Below, in pieces: positions 40,424 to 49,243 of a stretch of DNA of 64,000 bases. The notes under the pieces are model-generated. The model was given only the letters and a program-made list of their open reading frames with translations. It was not told the origin of the DNA and did not search any database. Both the position numbers and the translations under genes were made by a program. The DNA comes from Marine Group II euryarchaeote MED-G38 (GTDB lineage: Archaea > Thermoplasmatota > Poseidoniia > Poseidoniales > Thalassarchaeaceae). Location: positions 62,001 to 126,000 of the forward strand of contig NTJP01000003.1 of the NCBI GenBank assembly GCA_002457145.1. Direction: 5' to 3'. Every line of letters begins with the position of its first letter. The first letter of the stretch is position 1.

Positions 40424-41154
40424 ATGAAAATAAAGTTGTATGGATAATTGGAGCTACTGGTGGAATTGGCAGATGCATCGTCTCTAATCTAAAAAATGAA
40501 GATTGGATAGTTGTTGGAAGCGCAAGAGATGAAATTAATCTCGAAAATCTTTCTGATGAAATGGGAATTAAAATACATCCAGTAGACGCCAGAAATAATT
40601 CAGATATGCAAGAAATAGCTAATTCTATTAAGGAGGAATATGGGAGGATTGATGCTGTAGTTCTGGCAGTTGGGACAATATTTCTACGCCCTACACATGC
40701 CACTTCTTCAGAACAATTTATGGATACTGTGGAGCAAAATCTACTTACTGCCCATAATGTAATTAATTCTACTGCTAAAATAATGATGAAAGAAAAAAGT
40801 GGACGTATTATTTTATTCTCATCAGCAGCTGCAAGTGTAGGTATGCCAAATCATGGAGCAATTAGTGCTTCGAAAGCTGGATTAGAAGGTCTAGCTAGGG
40901 CTACTGCTTCAGAATACGCAAAAAGAGGCATTAGAATCAACGTTGTTTCTCCAGGACTAACTGATACTCCATTAGCTTCCAAGATATTATCTTCTGATTC
41001 TGCAAGAGAAATTAGTAACAATAAGAACCCATCAGGAAGAATTGGGTTAGCTTCAGAAGTTGGTGATGTTGCTTCATGGTTAGTAAGTCAAGCTCCAGAT
41101 TGGATTACTGGAGAAGTAATACATGTTGATGGTGGACTTTCGAATATTAAATAA
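40420..41154 (+). CDS. Short-chain dehydrogenase/reductase (SDR)
   Basis: IIGATGGIGRCIV, LFSSAAASVGMPNHGAISASKAGLEGLARA, INVVSPGLTDTP. Confidence 0.93.
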   Translation: MNENKVVWIIGATGGIGRCIVSNLKNEDWIVVGSARDEINLENLSDEMGIKIHPVDARNNSDMQEIANSIKEEYGRIDAVVLAVGTIFLRPTHATSSEQFMDTVEQNLLTAHNVINSTAKIMMKEKSGRIILFSSAAASVGMPNHGAISASKAGLEGLARATASEYAKRGIRINVVSPGLTDTPLASKILSSDSAREISNNKNPSGRIGLASEVGDVASWLVSQAPDWITGEVIHVDGGLSNIK

Positions 41155-41215
41155 GGATCAATATTAGATTATTACATCTTACAATAATATAGAGCAGTCA
41201 ACTAAATTCGCCCGA

Positions 41216-41392
41216 TTAGAAGAACCCTAAGTACCATCCAGTCACATAAAGAAAAGGAATTAAAGGAAGTAAATAGAATAATATTGGTTTCAACCAATCT
41301 CTCCACCACCATCTTTTATCTAAATGGCCTAAAGTACCTTCATAGACACCTTCAACAACAATTGCAGCTATATCACTCTCACCGGTTGCCAT
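41216..41392 (-). CDS. Small single-TM protein, 58 aa
   Basis: Manual reverse translation: MATGESDIAAIVVEGVYEGTLGHLDKRWWWRDWLKPILFYLLPLIPFLYVTGWYLGFF; coherent hydrophilic N-terminus plus TM; below the ORF track cutoff. Confidence 0.6.
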   Translation of the reverse strand: MATGESDIAAIVVEGVYEGTLGHLDKRWWWRDWLKPILFYLLPLIPFLYVTGWYLGFF

Positions 41393-41443
41393 AACCTTGG
41401 AGAAATACCATTAGAATTTCAATGATTCCCATTCTGATTGCTT

Positions 41444-42223
41444 TCAATCATTTTGAATATTATTGAATATACTAATATTTATTTCTCTGATATCTATTTC
41501 ACAAAATTCTCCAAAATTTATATCAAAATCACTTAAAACCATATTTCCAGTAGATAATCTATGTAATTTTTTTATTTCATTTCCAACAGATGTCAACATT
41601 CGTCGAATCTCTCTTTTTTTACCCTCATCAATTGTTATTTCCATACTAAATTCTTTGACATTGGATAATATAGCTGGTCTAGTAATATATTCTTCGACAA
41701 CCACACCATTATCTTTAACTGATATTTCTACACCGTTTTTTATTGATTTAATTTGTTCTTTTGTTATCGATCTAGTAGTTTCAATATAGTACGTTTTTTT
41801 AATATTATTTTTTGGATTTGTAATCTTATGAACTAATTTACCGTCAGTTGTCACTAATAAGAAACCTGTAGTATTTTCATCCAATCTTCCTACAGTTATT
41901 AGTGACTCATATACAGTTGTAGACGTTCCATCACGGAATAATTCATAAACAGATTTCTTAGATAATTTCTTCTCTTGTGAATTCAATCTTGAACAAATAA
42001 AACCTAATGGCTTGTTTAACAGAAAATAAATTTCTTTTTGTGGAAGTTTAATTATTTTATTATCATAAATAACTTTTTTTTTATTCGGATTAAATTCAAA
42101 ACTCATATTTTTTACAATAGATCCATTTATTGTAATTTTTCCTTCCCAAATTGCTTCTTTAACTTTAGTTTTAGATGTGAAAATACCACTCTTAGATAGA
42201 AATTGATGCAATCTAATTTTCAT
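41444..42223 (-). CDS. RsuA/RluB-family pseudouridine synthase with S4 domain
   Basis: IRLHQFLSKSGIFTSKTKVKEAIWEGKITING (S4); VGRLDENTTGFLLVTTDGKLVHKITNP; GKKREIRRML. Confidence 0.92.
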   Translation of the reverse strand: MKIRLHQFLSKSGIFTSKTKVKEAIWEGKITINGSIVKNMSFEFNPNKKKVIYDNKIIKLPQKEIYFLLNKPLGFICSRLNSQEKKLSKKSVYELFRDGTSTTVYESLITVGRLDENTTGFLLVTTDGKLVHKITNPKNNIKKTYYIETTRSITKEQIKSIKNGVEISVKDNGVVVEEYITRPAILSNVKEFSMEITIDEGKKREIRRMLTSVGNEIKKLHRLSTGNMVLSDFDINFGEFCEIDIREINISIFNNIQND

Positions 42224-42249
42224 AACTAATCAATATTTGAGTCTAACTA

Positions 42250-42693
42250 TTATTGGTTATTAGGTGTTCCTCTAACTAGTATTAGATTTAATGCCAAACC
42301 TATTGGCATTAGCATAACTCCAAAAAATACTGAAGTTACGATAATCCATTTCTCAGCTCTAGCCTTCATGCATCTTTTCCAAATCCATCTCGTAACGAAT
42401 ATATCGCCTGCAACCATGTGAGCCCATGCAGCAGACGCACCAGCTTTCGTACCTAATAAATCAGCTAAACCTTGTAAAGCATTTGATGGATCCATAGAGT
42501 CTTTGGCCAGTCCAATAAGTCCAGAAATATCTGAAAATGAAATTAAAAACCATATTACAATAGGCCCAATAAAAAACCAAGGACCCTGCATTAATTGCTG
42601 GGTTCTTTCATGTTCAGGATATATCATCATAGCAATCCAGAATGGTCCAACCCACATAGTGGACAAAAAGAACGATAAATCATACACATCCAT
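42250..42693 (-). CDS. ABA4-like / DUF4281 membrane protein
   Basis: FFLSTMWVGPFWIAMMIYPEHERTQQLMQGP...GLADLLGTKAGASAAWAHMVAGDIFVTRWIW resembles the ABA4 family. Confidence 0.72.
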   Translation of the reverse strand: MDVYDLSFFLSTMWVGPFWIAMMIYPEHERTQQLMQGPWFFIGPIVIWFLISFSDISGLIGLAKDSMDPSNALQGLADLLGTKAGASAAWAHMVAGDIFVTRWIWKRCMKARAEKWIIVTSVFFGVMLMPIGLALNLILVRGTPNNQ

Positions 42694-42702
42694 ATTAAAA
42701 CC

Positions 42703-43290
42703 TCAATTAAGTAAACTTTTAATCTCTTCTACAATCTCTTCTGTGGCCCAATAGGTTTTTGAGGTCCATGTTAATTTTCCTGTTGAATCCATTATTTGTA
42801 AAGTAGGTGTAGATGGATTTCCGAATGCATCATAAATCGAGTATTCACTTTCTAATCCAGTGTCCAAGTCTAGTACCGGAGTATTTTCGGATGGCATAAC
42901 TAGTGGCCAAGAAACTGGATTTGACGCATTATCACCATACACACTTTGTAGAGATGAGGGACTTTCAAATGAAGCATATCTGTGAATACTCAGAACTGAT
43001 GTATTACTTATATTCCCAGCGCTTACTTCTTCTGCTATTACATCCGTCCAATCATGACAACCTCTACAATTTGCTGCTACCCAAATTAGTAAAACGGAAT
43101 TATCAGAGACGTAATCTTCTAGATCTAGATTAGAACTATTTCCATCCCCCATTATCGGTGAAGTAAATGAAATTCTTTCCGGAGCTGATGATTGTATGAT
43201 TTCTTCTTCATCTATTAGTTGGTCTTCTTCTATGCAACCCCCAAGAGAAGTTAAAATAAGCAAAAAAACTATGAACAGTGTTTTTTTCAT
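42703..43290 (-). CDS. Thioredoxin-like (TlpA/redoxin) lipoprotein
   Basis: Lipobox LGGCIEE; VLLIWVAANCRGCHDWTDVI (CRGC active site); TPTLQIMDSTGKLTW. Confidence 0.8.
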   Translation of the reverse strand: MKKTLFIVFLLILTSLGGCIEEDQLIDEEEIIQSSAPERISFTSPIMGDGNSSNLDLEDYVSDNSVLLIWVAANCRGCHDWTDVIAEEVSAGNISNTSVLSIHRYASFESPSSLQSVYGDNASNPVSWPLVMPSENTPVLDLDTGLESEYSIYDAFGNPSTPTLQIMDSTGKLTWTSKTYWATEEIVEEIKSLLN

Positions 43291-44855
43291 TACTGAACCA
43301 CCATTTTTGACTTTGTTTTAGGCTTCTTGATATCTTCAAACCAAGTTTCTACACCATTCCAATCGGGATCTACACCTAAGTCAGCACAAATCAGCTTAGC
43401 ACTTATCCTGCCACTCTCAAATATAGTTGGTAGACCACTTCCTGGATGCGTGCCTCCGCCGACTAAGAAAAGATCATTCAATTCTTCAAATCTGTTTTGC
43501 GGTCTTCTCCAAAGCATTTGATCTAATCCGTGTGCAAGATTGAAAACAGCTCCTTTGTAAATATCTCGGGAGCCCCAATCATCTGGAGTAACGATAGTCT
43601 CTGATACAATATGCTCTTTCAAATCATTATATCCTAGTTTTTTCATGGTTTCTAGTACTACATCTCTGTAATCATGTTTTATTTCTTCCCAATTAATTGA
43701 TTCATGAACATTAGAAACTGGAACTAGTACATAGATAGTAGAATGACCTTCAGGCGCCATTGAGGGGTCTGTTAAACAAGCATTTTGAACATACAATGAA
43801 GGGTCTTTCCAGGTAATCTTGTTTTCCGTTACGTCTTTTAAGTTTTTATGATAATCCTTAGATGCGTATATTTGGTGATGATCCAAATCATATTTTTTAT
43901 CTATCCCGAGATAAAGCATAAATGTAGAACAAGAATAAGATTTTTTGTCTAACTTCTTGTTAGACCATCTTTTTCTCAACTTATCGGGAATCAAATCTTT
44001 CATTCCAGTTGCGAAATCAACGTTCATCACATATTTTTTGGCAGTGTAAGTATTTTTGGCAGTTTTTACTCCAATAATTTCTTTACCTTCAAAAAGGCAT
44101 TCTTCAACAGGTTCATTCAAACAAATTTCCACTCCTAATTCTTCTGCTAGTATCCCCATTCTTTCAGTCACTGTGCCCAATCCTCCTTTAGCGTGGTAAA
44201 TGCCATATTCTAATTCTAAAAACGACAAAATAGTGAACAGACTAGGAGCTTGAAATGGAGACATACCAAGATATTTAGTTTGAAAACTCATGGCAAGTTG
44301 CATCCTATCATCATCAAAGAATTTGGATAAATCTGATGCAACACTTCTCCATGGCCTCAATACCTTGGCTACTCTCAATGCCCTCTTATTTGCAAGATTG
44401 GTCCAACTTGTCCAGGGAGAGTTTAAACAATTTTTGGATAACTTAAGTTTCTCTCGATTGTCTAATACATACTTCCTAAAACCCTCAGCATCATTTTCAC
44501 CACACAATTCTTGTATTTGCTTTACCATGTATTCGATATCGGTGCTCGCATTTAATGAGCCACCTTCTCCGAATACTAGTCTGTAATTTGGCTCGAGTCG
44601 TATCAGATTTAATTCCTCATGAGCATCTTTTCCTATTGCTTGAAATATTTCTTCTATGATTTCTGTGTAGTGAAAGAAAGTAGGCCCGTTGTCATATCTA
44701 AAACCATCTTTTTCTATTACCTTCGTTCTACCTCCAACGGTACCTGTTTTTTCGATTATTTTAACCTTCAATCCCGCTTTAGCAAGTAACAACGAACATG
44801 CAAGACCACCTGGACCTGCTCCCACAATTATTACGTCCGATTTATCGTTTCCCAT
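43290..44855 (-). CDS. Phytoene desaturase (CrtI)-family oxidoreductase
   Basis: DVIIVGAGPGGLACSLLLAKAGLKVKIIEKTGTVGGRTKVIEKDGFRYDNGPTFF; C-terminal DLFLVGGGTHPGSGLPTIFESGRISAKLI. Confidence 0.9.
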   Translation of the reverse strand: MGNDKSDVIIVGAGPGGLACSLLLAKAGLKVKIIEKTGTVGGRTKVIEKDGFRYDNGPTFFHYTEIIEEIFQAIGKDAHEELNLIRLEPNYRLVFGEGGSLNASTDIEYMVKQIQELCGENDAEGFRKYVLDNREKLKLSKNCLNSPWTSWTNLANKRALRVAKVLRPWRSVASDLSKFFDDDRMQLAMSFQTKYLGMSPFQAPSLFTILSFLELEYGIYHAKGGLGTVTERMGILAEELGVEICLNEPVEECLFEGKEIIGVKTAKNTYTAKKYVMNVDFATGMKDLIPDKLRKRWSNKKLDKKSYSCSTFMLYLGIDKKYDLDHHQIYASKDYHKNLKDVTENKITWKDPSLYVQNACLTDPSMAPEGHSTIYVLVPVSNVHESINWEEIKHDYRDVVLETMKKLGYNDLKEHIVSETIVTPDDWGSRDIYKGAVFNLAHGLDQMLWRRPQNRFEELNDLFLVGGGTHPGSGLPTIFESGRISAKLICADLGVDPDWNGVETWFEDIKKPKTKSKMVVQ

Positions 44856-44925
44856 TGTATCAAGTCATTTGAATTGCCCAGTACTTATAATCAATCGTTT
44901 TCTTTTTTTGAAATCGATACATCCA

Positions 44926-46557
44926 ATGCTTCGTAGAAAATTACTAATTTTTATGAATCAACTAACTATGGTTTCAAACATTCATATAAAAGGGGTAAGT
45001 GGTGCAAGCCGCTTCATGTTTAACTCAAAAGTTATGATAGCCGTGCTAATGACCGCCAGTCTTGTAATGTCCCCAATAGTGGCTGCAGATGAGACGGAAG
45101 ATATCCCTACTAATGCAATGGGTACTGGATCACATGACTCTCTAGTAGCAGCATTAAGCCATGCAGGACTTGTCGCAACATTGTCAGGCGATGGTCCATT
45201 TACTGTATTCGCTCCAACCGATGATGCATTTGCAGCAGCAGGGATTGACCTAACATCTTTCGACACAGAAGAAAAGAATGCTACATTAATCGACATTCTA
45301 ACTTACCACGTAGTTCTGGGACAAGTATTGTCTACAGATTTAACAGATGGAATGACAGCAACTGCATACAATGGCGATGACCTTACTTTCACTGTTTCAC
45401 CAGATGCAGTAACTGTATCTGGAGCTACAGTAACAAGTGCGGATGTAATGGCTTCAAACGGAGTAATCCATGTAATTGATGCAGTATTGATGCCACCAGC
45501 ACCATACACAGGAATAGGAATTTGCTACAACACAGCCACACACATGATTGCAGCTGGTTCAACATATGAAGAATGCATTGCTTACATGTACGTAGAAGAT
45601 TTCGACATGGGAGGTCAAACATACACAGGTTGCTACAACACAGTATCACACGCTCTAACCGATGTTACACAAGCAGTCTGTGAATCATACATATGGACAC
45701 CACCAGTAGACATACCAACTTCAGCAACTGCAACAGGAATTCACACTTCTTTAGTGGCCGCATTAACAGCAGCTGATCTCGTATCAGCTCTACAAGCAGA
45801 CGGACCATTCACAGTGTTCGCACCTACAGATGCAGCTTTCACAGCAGCAGGAATCGACCTAGATTCTTTTGATACAGCTGAAGAAATAGCAACTTTGGCT
45901 GACATACTAACCTACCACGTAGTTGTAGGACAGGTAATGTCCACAGACCTAACAGACGGAATGACAGCAACTGCATTGAATGGCGATGACCTAACTTTCA
46001 CTGTCTCAACAGATGCAGTAACAGTTTCCGGAGCTACAGTAACAGGCGCAGATGTAATGACTTCAAATGGAGTAATCCATGTAATTGATGCAGTATTGAT
46101 GCCACCAGTAGATCCACCAACTCTTCCCGAAGGATGTGATTATCTTGTAGGAATTGATGATACAGGATATGCATTTGATCACACATCCCTTGAAATAGCA
46201 GTAGGAGAAACTGTATGCTGGATATGGACAGATTCAGGAATGGCTCATAACGTTGCAGAAACTGCTAGTGCAGAAGATACCATGAGACTAGTTGGCGGAC
46301 TCTACAGCGGCGCTGCAGAAACAACTGTAGACTACAGAGTCACATTTGATGCAGACGAGACCTTTACCTACATCTGTGAACCACATGCCTCAATGAATAT
46401 GAATGGGGTTGTAGTAGTAGGAACGGGAGTAGAAGCTGTCCAGACTCCAGAGCCTATGGATGACTCTGATGCAACACCTGGATTCGGAGCTTCATTACTT
46501 GTTTTAGCAGTAATTGGTGCGGTTCTAGTAACAACACAAAGAAGAAAGTTAGATTAA
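44926..46557 (+). CDS. Secreted protein: two fasciclin (FAS1) domains, cupredoxin domain, C-terminal TM anchor
   Basis: FAS1 motifs DGPFTVFAPTDDAFAAAG, LTYHVVLGQVLSTDL, ASNGVIHVIDAVLMPP (twice); cupredoxin SGMAHNVAETA...YICEPHASMNMNGVVVVG; C-terminal GFGASLLVLAVIGAVLVTTQRRK. Supplied start 44689 overlaps crtI antisense; start at 44926 or later. Confidence 0.85.
   Translation: MLRRKLLIFMNQLTMVSNIHIKGVSGASRFMFNSKVMIAVLMTASLVMSPIVAADETEDIPTNAMGTGSHDSLVAALSHAGLVATLSGDGPFTVFAPTDDAFAAAGIDLTSFDTEEKNATLIDILTYHVVLGQVLSTDLTDGMTATAYNGDDLTFTVSPDAVTVSGATVTSADVMASNGVIHVIDAVLMPPAPYTGIGICYNTATHMIAAGSTYEECIAYMYVEDFDMGGQTYTGCYNTVSHALTDVTQAVCESYIWTPPVDIPTSATATGIHTSLVAALTAADLVSALQADGPFTVFAPTDAAFTAAGIDLDSFDTAEEIATLADILTYHVVVGQVMSTDLTDGMTATALNGDDLTFTVSTDAVTVSGATVTGADVMTSNGVIHVIDAVLMPPVDPPTLPEGCDYLVGIDDTGYAFDHTSLEIAVGETVCWIWTDSGMAHNVAETASAEDTMRLVGGLYSGAAETTVDYRVTFDADETFTYICEPHASMNMNGVVVVGTGVEAVQTPEPMDDSDATPGFGASLLVLAVIGAVLVTTQRRKLD
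45108..46107 (+). repeat. Intragenic tandem duplication: FAS1-coding repeats offset by 609 bp
   Basis: 45349-45499 and 45958-46108 are near-identical at nucleotide level (ggaatgacagcaactgca...gtaattgatgcagtattgatgccaccag); the 45193 and 45802 motifs keep the same offset. Confidence 0.85.
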
Positions 46558-46937
46558 GCGCCTAACTTGATCTCTATCCAACCATCAAGTTCTCTCGCCG
46601 TATGAATGGCGAGGGGACTTGGTCTACGGAGTTTTCCCAAAATTTTACCGTACATAGGAATTAATGGAAATGGAGACCACTCTTTCACTTCTCCAGTTTC
46701 TAAGTCATATCTAGTTTGATGAAGAGGGCATGTTACACATCCATCTTTCAATTTACCTCCATAAGGTAACGGCCATGCCATATGTCTACATAGAGCATCG
46801 GTAACCTGTACTCCAGACTCATCTCTCAGTATCATTATACTACGAAGGCCAATATTTTTCATTTTCTTTTTACCAATTTTAAGTTTATTTCCTTTCATAA
46901 CGCGATGCCATATTTCATCTTCTAATGGTAGATTCAT
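46554..46937 (-). CDS. Rieske [2Fe-2S] domain protein
   Basis: ALCRHMAWPLPYGGKLKDGCVTCPLHQTRYDLETG (CXH...CXXH). Confidence 0.88.
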   Translation of the reverse strand: MNLPLEDEIWHRVMKGNKLKIGKKKMKNIGLRSIMILRDESGVQVTDALCRHMAWPLPYGGKLKDGCVTCPLHQTRYDLETGEVKEWSPFPLIPMYGKILGKLRRPSPLAIHTARELDGWIEIKLGA

Positions 46938-47038
46938 GTGCTAAGCAATATATCCCATTATTAATATCTTTCAGTTTTTTATTGTTAAATTATCCAAGAT
47001 GATGCACACATTGAAGATGTAGAAGTGTAGCGTATATC

Positions 47039-47362
47039 ATGGACAAAACCCCCACTCTTACTGATATCGAAAGAGGCGACGAATCTTGTATTCTAAGATT
47101 TAGTGATGGTAAGTCGTTCAGAGTTGAATACCTAGCAATTCGTATCTGCTGTCAATGTGCAAAATGTAAGCCAAGACAAGAAAACGAGCAAAGAATAATA
47201 GAATTTCATGAAGAAGTATCAAGATTAGTTATGGAAAAACCTATGATCGAACCTGTAGGTCACTATGGAATAACTATGATATGGCCTAGTGGCTGTAGTA
47301 GTGGAATACATTCATTTTCTCACCTTAGAAGTATTGCTGAAGACTCTGGAATTATAATTTAA
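47039..47362 (+). CDS. DUF971 family protein
   Basis: LRFSDGKSFRVEYLAIRICCQCAKCKP...VGHYGITMIWPSGCSSGIHSFSHLR. Confidence 0.8.
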   Translation: MDKTPTLTDIERGDESCILRFSDGKSFRVEYLAIRICCQCAKCKPRQENEQRIIEFHEEVSRLVMEKPMIEPVGHYGITMIWPSGCSSGIHSFSHLRSIAEDSGIII

Positions 47363-47395
47363 TATAACGAAGAAGTCAAATGTAAAGGACTTTGC

Positions 47396-47435
47396 CGAGA
47401 ACTATCGAAGAATAGGCTAGCACCGTTCTCGATAG
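47396..47435 (+). promoter_or_regulatory. Candidate structured leader of pus10 with two mutually exclusive helices
   Basis: CGAGAAC (47396-47402) / GTTCTCG (47425-47431) versus CTATCG (47402-47407) / CGATAG (47430-47435), just upstream of ATG 47444. Confidence 0.35.
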
Positions 47436-47443
47436 GTGATTTA

Positions 47444-48868
47444 ATGACTAAAAGTAGTCCAAAGGATGCCGATGATGATACATGGCATCAATTTTCGAAT
47501 GCTGGTTATTCTTCTGCCTCTGTTGATTTTGATGATGAACAAGAAACAGATATTAAAATTAATTCAGAAGAAGAATGGTTTGATGGTGATGATTTTGAAT
47601 TTGAAGGTAAAACATTAGATTGGAACTCACCACCCTGCCCAACCCCATTAGGCATATCTCATATGATTAAAATAGGTACATGCAATCATTGTCTTAAACG
47701 CGTTTCAGGTAAAAATAATATGTCAGGTGAAGAAATAAGGCTTGAGGCATATGCCAGAGACGATTCGTTAGAATCATCATTTAATAATGATTTATGTCCA
47801 CTCTGTGAGAATTTATTTGATGATATCAATAATATTGTTGAGAGAATAATAGAAAAAATAAATAATTTAGAATATACTACAATCCAGATAGGTATTCATT
47901 TACCTAAGGATCTCATTCAAGAGGCTCATGAGATTACTTCTAGGCACGGAGCATCACAATCCATGCCTCTAAAAACTTCTATGGTTCTAGATATACAAAA
48001 TACAATTAACAATAAATTGAACACGGATATCAATTTTGTAAAAGATAGGCCCGATATTATGGTTCTTGTTGATGGATTAACACTAAGAGTTGATGTTGAT
48101 GTCAGGCCAATTTATTATTATGGAAGATACAGGAAATTAAGTCGAGAAATACCTCAAACTCGTTGGCCTTGTAGAGCATGCAAAGGTCGAAATAATGGAT
48201 GTGATTCTTGTGAAGGATCAGGCCTTCAATACATCGACTCAGTACAAGATCTGGTAGGGGAGCCATTACGCATTGCTTTGGATGCAAAGGATACTAGCTT
48301 CCATGGAATGGGAAGGGAAGATATAGATGTAAGAATGTTGGGGCTAGGACGACCTTTCATAATAGAAATAAAGAAACCTATGGGTAGAATATCAGAAATG
48401 TCAAATTTGGTTAAGGAAATTAATAAAAAATCAGATGGGAAAGTGGAAATAGATAATTTAATTAAAACAGAGCGCTCATTAATTGCTAAGATTAAGAATT
48501 CTCGTTCTGATAAATCATATACTATAAGATTCAAAATATCTGAAGAATTAGAAGAAGAATTCATTACAAATTCTATTTTAGAATTATCTGGTGCCATAAT
48601 AAACCAGGAAACTCCTCGAAGAGTTTCTCATAGACGAGCAGATAAAATAAGAAAGAGGAGAATCGTCGATATTAATAATATCATAATCGAAAGTAATGAA
48701 GTTGAATTTAGTATCCGTGCTGAAGCTGGAACCTATATCAAAGAACTAGTGCATTCTGATGAAGGAAGAACAAATCCCTCCGTCTCCGATAAACTTGGTA
48801 TTGATTGTGAAATTTTATGGCTTGATGTTAATGAAATACATGATGATGAGGAAAATAAGGATAATTGA
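47444..48868 (+). CDS. pus10: tRNA pseudouridine synthase Pus10
   Basis: GRYRKLSREIPQTRWPCRACKGRNNGCDSCEGSGLQYIDSVQDLVGEPL, GREDIDVRMLGLGRPFIIEIKKP, EAGTYIKELVHSDEGRTNPS. Confidence 0.95.
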   Translation: MTKSSPKDADDDTWHQFSNAGYSSASVDFDDEQETDIKINSEEEWFDGDDFEFEGKTLDWNSPPCPTPLGISHMIKIGTCNHCLKRVSGKNNMSGEEIRLEAYARDDSLESSFNNDLCPLCENLFDDINNIVERIIEKINNLEYTTIQIGIHLPKDLIQEAHEITSRHGASQSMPLKTSMVLDIQNTINNKLNTDINFVKDRPDIMVLVDGLTLRVDVDVRPIYYYGRYRKLSREIPQTRWPCRACKGRNNGCDSCEGSGLQYIDSVQDLVGEPLRIALDAKDTSFHGMGREDIDVRMLGLGRPFIIEIKKPMGRISEMSNLVKEINKKSDGKVEIDNLIKTERSLIAKIKNSRSDKSYTIRFKISEELEEEFITNSILELSGAIINQETPRRVSHRRADKIRKRRIVDINNIIIESNEVEFSIRAEAGTYIKELVHSDEGRTNPSVSDKLGIDCEILWLDVNEIHDDEENKDN

Positions 48869-48899
48869 GGCATTTTCAAATCCGAGTCCTTAATAATAC

Positions 48900-48932
48900 G
48901 CGGCAAGTCGCCCGCTTCCACGACCTTGGTCG
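48900..48932 (+). promoter_or_regulatory. Two GC-rich hairpins in the rpl21e leader
   Basis: GCGG(48900-48903)...CCGC(48912-48915) and CGACC-TT-GGTCG (48921-48932), immediately before ATG 48945. Confidence 0.4.
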
Positions 48933-48944
48933 TTTGGTGGTATT

Positions 48945-49241
48945 ATGGTTACTCGCACACATGGTTTACGTCAAGGCACTCGTAGTATTCTAAGAAAGAA
49001 TAAAAGAGATAAAGGTCGAATTTTTATTAATCGTATTATGCACCCTTATCAGGAAGGAGATAAAGTTGCTATTGTTCTAGATGGTGCTCAACAAGGCGGC
49101 ATGCCTCATCGCAGATTTCAAGGTAAAACAGGAATGATTACTGGTGTTCAAGGTAGGGCATACATTGTTAGTGTAAAAGATGGTAATATGCAAAAAACCG
49201 TTGTCGCCAGACCAGAACACCTAAGGCCAATTGAGGGATAA
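48945..49241 (+). CDS. rpl21e: Large-subunit ribosomal protein L21e
   Basis: RTHGLRQGTRSILRKNKRDKGRIFINRIMHPYQEGDKVAIVLDGAQQGGMPHRRFQGKTGMI. Confidence 0.96.
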   Translation: MVTRTHGLRQGTRSILRKNKRDKGRIFINRIMHPYQEGDKVAIVLDGAQQGGMPHRRFQGKTGMITGVQGRAYIVSVKDGNMQKTVVARPEHLRPIEG

Positions 49242-49243
49242 TT

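Noticed and set aside
44689-44925. N-terminal extension of the fasciclin ORF (MSYLKPSFSITFVLPP...)
   Set aside because: It is antisense to the 5' end of the CrtI gene and precedes a normal signal peptide; the real start is 44926 or later.
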